Source: Entamoeba invadens IP1
Lineage: Eukaryota > Evosea > Mastigamoebida > Endamoebidae
Direction: 5' to 3'
Length of the DNA stretch: 13,477 nt
Assembly: GCF_000330505.1 (NCBI RefSeq)
Contig: NW_004443573.1
Coordinates: forward strand, 27,921-41,397
Below the pieces are notes generated by a model that searched no databases, was not told where the DNA came from, and worked only from the letters and a program-made list of their open reading frames with translations. Shown here piece after piece: positions 8,633 through 13,477 of this stretch. The number at the start of each line of letters is the position of its first letter. Position 1 is the stretch's first letter. The translations under genes were made by a program, and so were the position numbers.

Positions 8633-9409
8633 ATTTTATTATTTAATTTTAATATAAGAAAACCATTTTAATAGTTAAAACAATTCAATTCTAAAAATAC
8701 CAGACACGCTGCCTAATGCAAAAAGCTATTTTGAGGTTGTTTTTGGATAATTTTGAACAAGAAAACCAGAACTTTAAATTAAATAAATTAATGTTTAAAA
8801 TCTCGACACCGCGCCTTTGACTAGCGTAAAGAGAAATTTCCGATACCGATTTTATTTTCCTTGTTTTGTAAAATAATATGATACTTACTATCAGCTTGCT
8901 TTGTTGCCAAAAGAAATACAATTGCGCAAAAGGTTTGTTAATAAAACAAACGATGACAACAAACTCGCGTTGGACGGTGTTTACTCAGTCGTGAGTTTCT
9001 TATTTAGGCTGGTGTCCAAAACAATAAAAATAAAGTGGGCTGTCATGGAAAATCGTTTTAAAACGGTCACAATTTCACGATGCTCATTGATCCCTCACAA
9101 TTTTTCATCGAATAATTTAAACGATTCTAATATCAATTTAGTTATTAAATTATATTAAATAGCATGTGTTTTTTCTATTAAACTGCTATGAACACAAGAG
9201 TTATCACAACATATCAAATATAATAAACACAAATAATATTCTTTATTAAAAATAATAATTTATTGTAAATTATATGTGGTTATATTTGACTAACAATAAT
9301 ATAATTGAAATCATTCATTTCTTCAAATACATTTGTGTTATTTTTACCAATTTTTGGAAGAATCAAAAAATATTTTATATTATAAAATAACTATATATTA
9401 TAACAGGTT

Positions 9410-9454
9410 CCTTGCATAAGGTAAAGTTTCACATAAGGTAAAATGACCATACTG
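9410..9454 (-). repeat. Right terminal inverted repeat of the MITE-like element
   Basis: Begins CCTTGCATAAGG and ends CCATACTG, followed by TA. It mirrors the left repeat with four mismatches and keeps both copies of the inverted heptamer CATAAGG at the same 17-bp spacing. The conserved heptamers support a functional role. Confidence 0.85.
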
Positions 9455-9660
9455 TAGTTTCTGAAATTTAATTTTATAATTTCATAACTTTCGGGTGTTT
9501 GTATAAATAAAAAAGTTCGAAACGTGTTCAATATTGTTTCGCTTTTTGTATTAATTCTTTACAATTATTTTATAATTGTTTATTAATATTTATAGTATTT
9601 TTTTTAATTATCAAGTTTTTTGGCAGTTTTTATTTGATTATATCTTTTTGGATTTGTAAA

Positions 9661-10129
9661 ATGTCGTTAAAAAATCAACAAAAAGTATCTTTAACCTTAG
9701 GAAGGAGGAACTAGAAAAAATAATAAAAATTATAGGATTTGAATTATAATCCACTTTTTTAATTATGAAAAAAACAGATGTTGAATAAACATAATTAACA
9801 TAAAAATTAACTATTTAAAATAATTATATTTTATCAATAATATAATATAATAATTTTTGACAAAAATCAATTTTAACCCAACTAACTAACCCAAATTGAT
9901 AAGTTTAATAAAGGATTCCGACTTCGATAAAGAACACGTCTTTGAACACTCAGAATGATAATTAAAAAACACTTGTCTCAACAATTGTTTTTTATTGTTG
10001 AGACATCAACAATAAGAAAAAGCACTAACATTAAATAAAGGATTTGACGTTGGTGCTGTTATGAACACTTCCGCGCATAATGTATCAATTGTAAACAAAA
10101 AAATAAGTAAGGTTTTGATTATTTGTTGA
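9661..10129 (+). pseudogene. Small decayed coding remnant of unknown family
   Basis: A plausible start at 9661 reads MSLKNQQKVSLTLGRRN and meets a stop at 9712. Shifting by one base near 9700 continues it as KEELEKIIKIIGFEL, which ends at 9747. After an A/T-rich gap, a second frame (9890-9958) reads PKLISLIKDSDFDKEHVFEH. The same frame resumes beyond a perfect hairpin (9974-10005) with ALTLNKGFDVGAVMNTSAHN and VSIVNKKISKVL, ending at 10127-10129. The last part, with a short helix followed by NTSAHNVSIVNKKISK, resembles a helix-turn-helix of the kind found in transposase and repressor DNA-binding regions. I cannot assign a family. The T-rich stretch before 9661 and the Lys-rich start would suit a gene 5' end. 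The evidence is reading-frame coherence only. Confidence 0.35.
9974..10005. repeat. Perfect 12-bp hairpin with T-rich loop
   Basis: TGTCTCAACAAT at 9974-9985 is perfectly complementary to 9994-10005, with an 8-base loop (TGTTTTTT). It sits between two segments of the same reading frame in the remnant at 9661-10129 and may be a small insertion. Confidence 0.8.
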
Positions 10130-10404
10130 TTTTATTTTTTTGTATAAAAAGAAATAATAAATAGTATTTTCCAGTTGGTCCCAAAGGGAGGGGATAGAAA
10201 ATAAGTGGATTTGAATCAGCGTTCTATGGTTAAATGAGACTGTACGTCTGTTTATTATTATCTTACAAATACGATCTTGAATGTAAATTACTCATTTGTT
10301 AATAATCTATTTTTTCGAGTTTTTAAAAGGCAAATTTTATTATTTGGTTAATAATAAACGGATAGAAATCCTTCTTATAATATTTACCTGTTAAATAATT
10401 GCAC
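10130..10404. other. A/T-rich spacer
   Basis: Short A/T-rich spacer between the remnant ending at 10129 and the end of myosin homology. It holds a 12-of-13 inverted match (10248-10260 with 10349-10361) made of TTATTA-type sequence, which I do not consider significant. Nothing else is visible. Confidence 0.5.
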
Positions 10405-12838
10405 TCACCCGATCAACTTCAAGTTGTTTGTTGTCAGATCTTCACCAGCCTTTCTGACCTGATCTCCCAACTCAACGATTCTCTGTTTCGCCATCTCTGA
10501 CCGATTGTTGTGTCTTCTTCTTACCAATCTGGGTGTTGAGTGTGGATTCTTTCTGTTCAAATTCTACAAGCTTTCTCTCAGCCTCTTCAACCTTTCTGGT
10601 ATACTGTTTAGCTTGTTTCTTAGCTTTAGCAGCTGCGTCTTGTGCTTCTTCCTTTTCTGTTTCGCTTTCAATTTAGCAATAGAAGCTCCAGTAGCAGCAG
10701 TTTCTGCCAATTTAGCTTCTGAATCGGTGACTTTAGCTCTAAGTCTTTGAGTTTTTTTTGTCAGCTTTTGTTTCATTGCTCTCTTCTTCTCAAGTTCCTT
10801 CTGTAATTCAGCCTTTTGATCAGTCAATGAGTTAATGGACTTCTCGGCTTGTTCCTTATATTCACCAAATTCGTTTTCGTTCTCCATCACTTCTCTAAGC
10901 TTCTCGGCGAATTTCTTCTTCTGTGCTTTAGTCTGTTGAGCAGTGGTTTTTTCAAGATCAAGTTGTTCATTCAATTTTGTCAATTCCTTCTCATAAGTGT
11001 TCTTCGACTGTTTATAAGTCTTAGCAGCTTGTTTAAGTGTTGCCTCCAATTCAGTCTTCATCTCAGACCAGTCGTTTTCAAGTTTGTCGCATTCGTCTTG
11101 TTTCTCGTCGAGTTCTGTCTTTGTTCTATCATTTTATTCAGTAGCGGCGTTATAATCTCTCATAGTCTTGACCTTCTCTTGTTCAGTCATCTGGAGTTTT
11201 CTTTTCAAGGGTTTCAGCTCTGACTATGATTTTAGCAATATCTTTCTTGTACTATTTTTTTAATCAATTGGGTCTTAATGTGTTTTTTCTATTCTTGATC
11301 AAGTTCAGTTCTAATGCTCTTCAGTTCGTCTTGGTATTTCTATTTCATCGCTTCATTGCCATCTTTGTCATCATTTGCAGTGTCAAGTTGCTTCTGTGCC
11401 TTGTCAACTTCGGCATTCAAGTCGTTTATCATTTTGTCCATTTCCTCCAAATCCTGCTCATTCTTCTTCTTCTCATCAGTGAGTTGATCAACTTGGACTT
11501 TCAAGTCATTCGCCTTTTTAGTCGACTTTTCTTTAGTGTTATTTGCTTCATCTAAGTTGAACTAGACTTCCTGAAATTTGCTCTCAGCAGCCTTTCTCGC
11601 AGCATCTGCACTGTCAGCTTTCTGTCTTTCTTCATCAAGTTGGGCTTGAATTCCAGCAATTTGCATTCAACGTGTTCTTCTCTTCTTCTTGAGCAACAGA
11701 AGCCGGTGCGTTGACTTGGACTTTAATTGATGAGATTTGTGCATTGAGTGCTTTGACTTCGTCTTCCATTTTCTTTCTTCTATCAGATTAGTCAGCAGTA
11801 GTCTTCTCAGCCTCCGCTTTGTCGTCCAAAGCCATCTTCTTTTGTACTTCAAGTGCCTTAATATGTGATTTATTATTCTCAATCTTCGAAGCGTCTTCAA
11901 CAGACCATTTCTTTATATCCTTTTTAGCAGCATCAAGTTGAGTGTTCTGGTCTTTCAAAGCAGCAACTGCCTTCTCCAAATCAACTATTTTGTTGTCTCT
12001 CTTCATGCGTAATTGTGTCTCGAGATCCTTTGAATTGTCTCCTTCGGCTACTAACTTCTTCTTTAAGTCGGAAATTTCGCCTTCCTCATCTTCAATGTCT
12101 TTGTTCAACTCGGTGATGACACAATCCTTCTTAGCAATAGTCGCTTTGTGTTCAGTAATTTCATCTTGAAGTCTTTGATTATCGGCTTCAAGTTTCTTGT
12201 ACTCATTGGTTAACTTGCTTAAGTCTTCCATTCCTCTCTTAATATTACCTTGGAGTTCCTCAATGTGTTTTTGGTCTTTTCGTGACTTCATATCAGCTTT
12301 GTCAAGTGCTATCTTCTTTGACTCAATATCTTTTTTAAACTCTTGGACTAAAGCTTCCAAGTCGACGTTCTTGATTTTCATCTCAGAAAGTGCCTTCTCG
12401 GCGGCTTCTCTCTTTGCGATTTCTTCAGCAAGCTTCTTCTTCACAGTTTCAATTTCTTTGTCTTTAGCTGCGAGTTCCTCATCAAATCTTCTCCTCTTGA
12501 TATTGGTCTGACCTTTTGGAACAATCTGAACCAGACCCAATTTCTGAATTGGTACCAAGTGTGAATGGTGTCTTCATGGCAGTAATAGCAATATGTTCAT
12601 TGCGTTTCTGTTCAATAAGCTTTCTTTGAGCAAAGGCTTTTGCACACATATGAAGACCACCGACAAGTTCAGTGACTCTGTTCTCTCTAATTTCTTCAAT
12701 TTCAGCAAGAACACCAACTTTGAAGAAAATCTTGATCTTACCAAATCTGAATTCTACAGTGTACACTCTTGGCTTGCCATCCTTCTTGTACTTCTCACAA
12801 ATTTGTTTCATGAGATCTTTGACAACTGGAATGGCGTC
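10405..12838 (-). pseudogene. Myosin II heavy-chain pseudogene fragment (converter, IQ region, coiled-coil tail)
   Basis: Conventional myosin II is an actin-based motor; its tail forms a two-stranded coiled coil that assembles into filaments. The fragment starts at the junction near 12836 with the motor converter (VYTVEFRFGKIKIFF, then GVLAEIEEIRENRVTELVGG). It continues through an IQ-like light-chain-binding helix (AKAFAQRKLIEQKRN) and WYQFRNWVWFRLFQKVRPI, which matches the conserved motor-tail transition. The rest is heptad-repeat coiled coil, starting FDEELAAKDKEIETVKKKLA. The motor domain before the converter is missing. Frameshifts occur near 12557, 12500, 11665, 11300-11160, 10660 and 10490. 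In-frame stops lie at 11790-11788, 11564-11562, 11342-11340, 11291-11289 and 11136-11134. The last coherent part (QRIVELGDQVRKAGEDL) stops at 10405. The tail of about 700 residues is shorter than in functional myosin II. The plus-strand frames across it are antisense shadows. Confidence 0.88.
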
Positions 12839-13347
12839 TGAAGTCACTCCACTTGCTGTCATCAAAAACACAGAGACTGGCAAGAAGTGTCTACTTGCAG
12901 ATTATTCATTGATTCCATCAGTTGCTATCATCGACCCAATGTTCTGTGTCTCATTACCAAAAGAGTTAAAGCAGACTGTTGTATCAATGTTTTGGTTCAT
13001 GTGGTTGATGCTTATGTCTCAGTTATGGCAAATGAGTACACAGATGGTCTTGCTAAAAGTCAGTCAAATTAGTCTTAGACGACTTGGTCAAGTCATTCAA
13101 CAGGGATTTTGTTGCAAGAGAGAAGATGCACAGTGCAGCTACCATTGATGGTATGGCCTTTTCTTCCACATTCCTTGGGATTATTCACTCAATGGCTCAC
13201 AAAACAGGAGCTGCTTTCCATCTTCCATATGGTCGATGTGTTGCAGTGTTGTTGAAGTCTGAGACTACGGCTGAAAAAGTTGAAGTTCTTGCAAAGGCAA
13301 AAACTTCAACACATATCGTTTTTCGAAAAATAAAGTTTTTGAGATGA
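12837..13347 (+). pseudogene. AdhE-type iron alcohol dehydrogenase pseudogene fragment
   Basis: AdhE is a bifunctional aldehyde/alcohol dehydrogenase that makes ethanol during fermentation; this piece comes from the C-terminal iron-dependent alcohol dehydrogenase domain. It starts abruptly with SEVTPLAVIKNTETGKK and LADYSLIPSVAIIDP, the segment after the family's GTG motif. One frameshift near 12965 leads to LVHVVDAYVSVMANEYTDGL. A second at about 13050-13080 leads to VAREKMHSAATIDGMAF and IIHSMAHKTGAAFHLPYG. Homology fades after 13250 and the frame ends at 13347. By comparison with known AdhE, of the four iron ligands the first (Asp) is Asn (codon 12986), the second and third (His, codons 12998 and 13186) remain, and the fourth (His) is Tyr (codon 13228). 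The aldehyde dehydrogenase half is absent. Together with the shifts this is a dead fragment. Confidence 0.88.
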
Positions 13348-13477
13348 TTGAAATCCAAAAAATACACTTTCACAACTCTTTATTTATGGTACATTATTAT
13401 AAATAAACTATTCGTTATAGTTTTATTTTGAAATAATTTTTACTATCTCTGTGTTAAAATAAAAAACAGTAAAAAAA
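13348..13477. other. A/T-rich spacer to the window end
   Basis: No coding frame or repeat is evident. There is no long poly(A) tract immediately after the AdhE fragment; the A-rich run at the extreme right is only a few bases long. Confidence 0.5.

Larger units (their letters stand above)
8588..9454. mobile_element. 867-bp non-autonomous MITE-like element with TA target duplication
   Basis: The element is bounded by 45-bp terminal inverted repeats at 8588-8632 and 9410-9454 that match at 41 of 45 positions. It is flanked on both sides by TA (8586-8587 and 9455-9456), the target duplication typical of Tc1/mariner and pogo elements. The ends start CAGTATGG, and CAGT termini are common in that superfamily. 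The interior carries no transposase motif. Two short frames (minus 8921-8691, plus 8901-9158) overlap each other and resemble nothing known. The element would therefore depend on a transposase encoded elsewhere. The pogo-like gene at 6411-8045 belongs to a suitable superfamily, but nothing in the sequence ties it to these ends. The good preservation of the repeats compared with the neighbouring genes suggests a comparatively recent insertion. Confidence 0.85.

Noticed and set aside
8691..9158. Two overlapping frames on opposite strands inside the MITE-like element.
   Set aside because: They overlap, are short, and lack any transposase motif. They are probably chance frames in a non-autonomous element.
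10248..10361. A 12-of-13 inverted match of TTATTA-type sequence that could be read as the ends of a tiny MITE.
   Set aside because: It is low complexity, has no target duplication, and is expected by chance in this A/T-rich context.
10505..12511. Several long plus-strand frames with many Phe, Leu and Ser residues (10505-10750, 10849-11223, 11226-11555, 12197-12511).
   Set aside because: They are antisense to the Lys/Glu-rich myosin coiled coil. The reverse complement of such codons gives Phe/Leu/Ser-rich frames that mimic membrane proteins.
12482..12883. A minus-strand frame that begins with MPVSVFLMTASGVTSD before the myosin converter.
   Set aside because: The first residues are antisense to the AdhE fragment; genuine myosin similarity begins only at about 12838.
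12672..13148. A continuous 158-codon plus-strand frame across the myosin/AdhE junction.
   Set aside because: Its first part is antisense to myosin, and its last part runs out of frame with AdhE after about 12965. Only the middle is real AdhE sequence.
13250..13477. Possible processed (retrocopied) origin of the AdhE fragment, judged by a poly(A) tail.
   Set aside because: No long A tract follows the end of homology, so a retrocopy cannot be argued from this sequence alone.

Overview
The window looks like nuclear DNA of an AT-rich anaerobic amoeba, most likely an Entamoeba of the transposon-rich type (E. invadens-like). This is inferred from three things: a conventional myosin II heavy-chain fragment, a bacterial-type AdhE alcohol dehydrogenase fragment, and several decayed cut-and-paste DNA transposons in very A/T-rich spacer. 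No bacterial operon, ribosome-binding site, RNA gene or CRISPR array is visible. I found no intact protein-coding gene; every recognisable coding segment carries frameshifts, stop codons or truncation.

Layout, left to right. Positions 1-705 (minus strand) hold a broken DDE transposase of the pogo/Tc1-mariner type, cut by the window edge. An unrecognised acidic coding remnant (788-1638, minus) lies just upstream in its reading direction and may be its N-terminal part. Positions 1640-4640 are A/T-rich spacer with three plus-strand remnants: a possible transposase piece (2539-3025), a BED-like zinc-finger piece (3583-3888) and a remnant ending in a four-cysteine cluster (3984-4636). Three copies of an ACTTGACAAAGA motif surround the first of these.

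Positions 4640-6410 have no credible gene but contain two repeat families: a 28-bp direct repeat (4796 and 4970) and a 29-bp repeat spaced 363 bp apart (5374 and 5737). Positions 6411-8045 (plus) encode the best-preserved transposon gene, a pogo-like transposase whose D, D, D catalytic triad is readable across several one-base frameshifts.

Positions 8588-9454 are a non-autonomous, MITE-like element with 45-bp terminal inverted repeats and TA target duplications. Perfect hairpins lie just to its left. Positions 9661-10129 hold another small plus-strand coding remnant, interrupted by a perfect 12-bp hairpin.

The right end (10405-13347) is a chimera. A myosin II heavy-chain pseudogene on the minus strand (converter, IQ region and coiled-coil tail) is fused head to head at about 12836 with an AdhE pseudogene on the plus strand. 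Both are truncated at the shared junction and read away from it. The window as a whole is a transposon and pseudogene graveyard rather than a set of cooperating genes.
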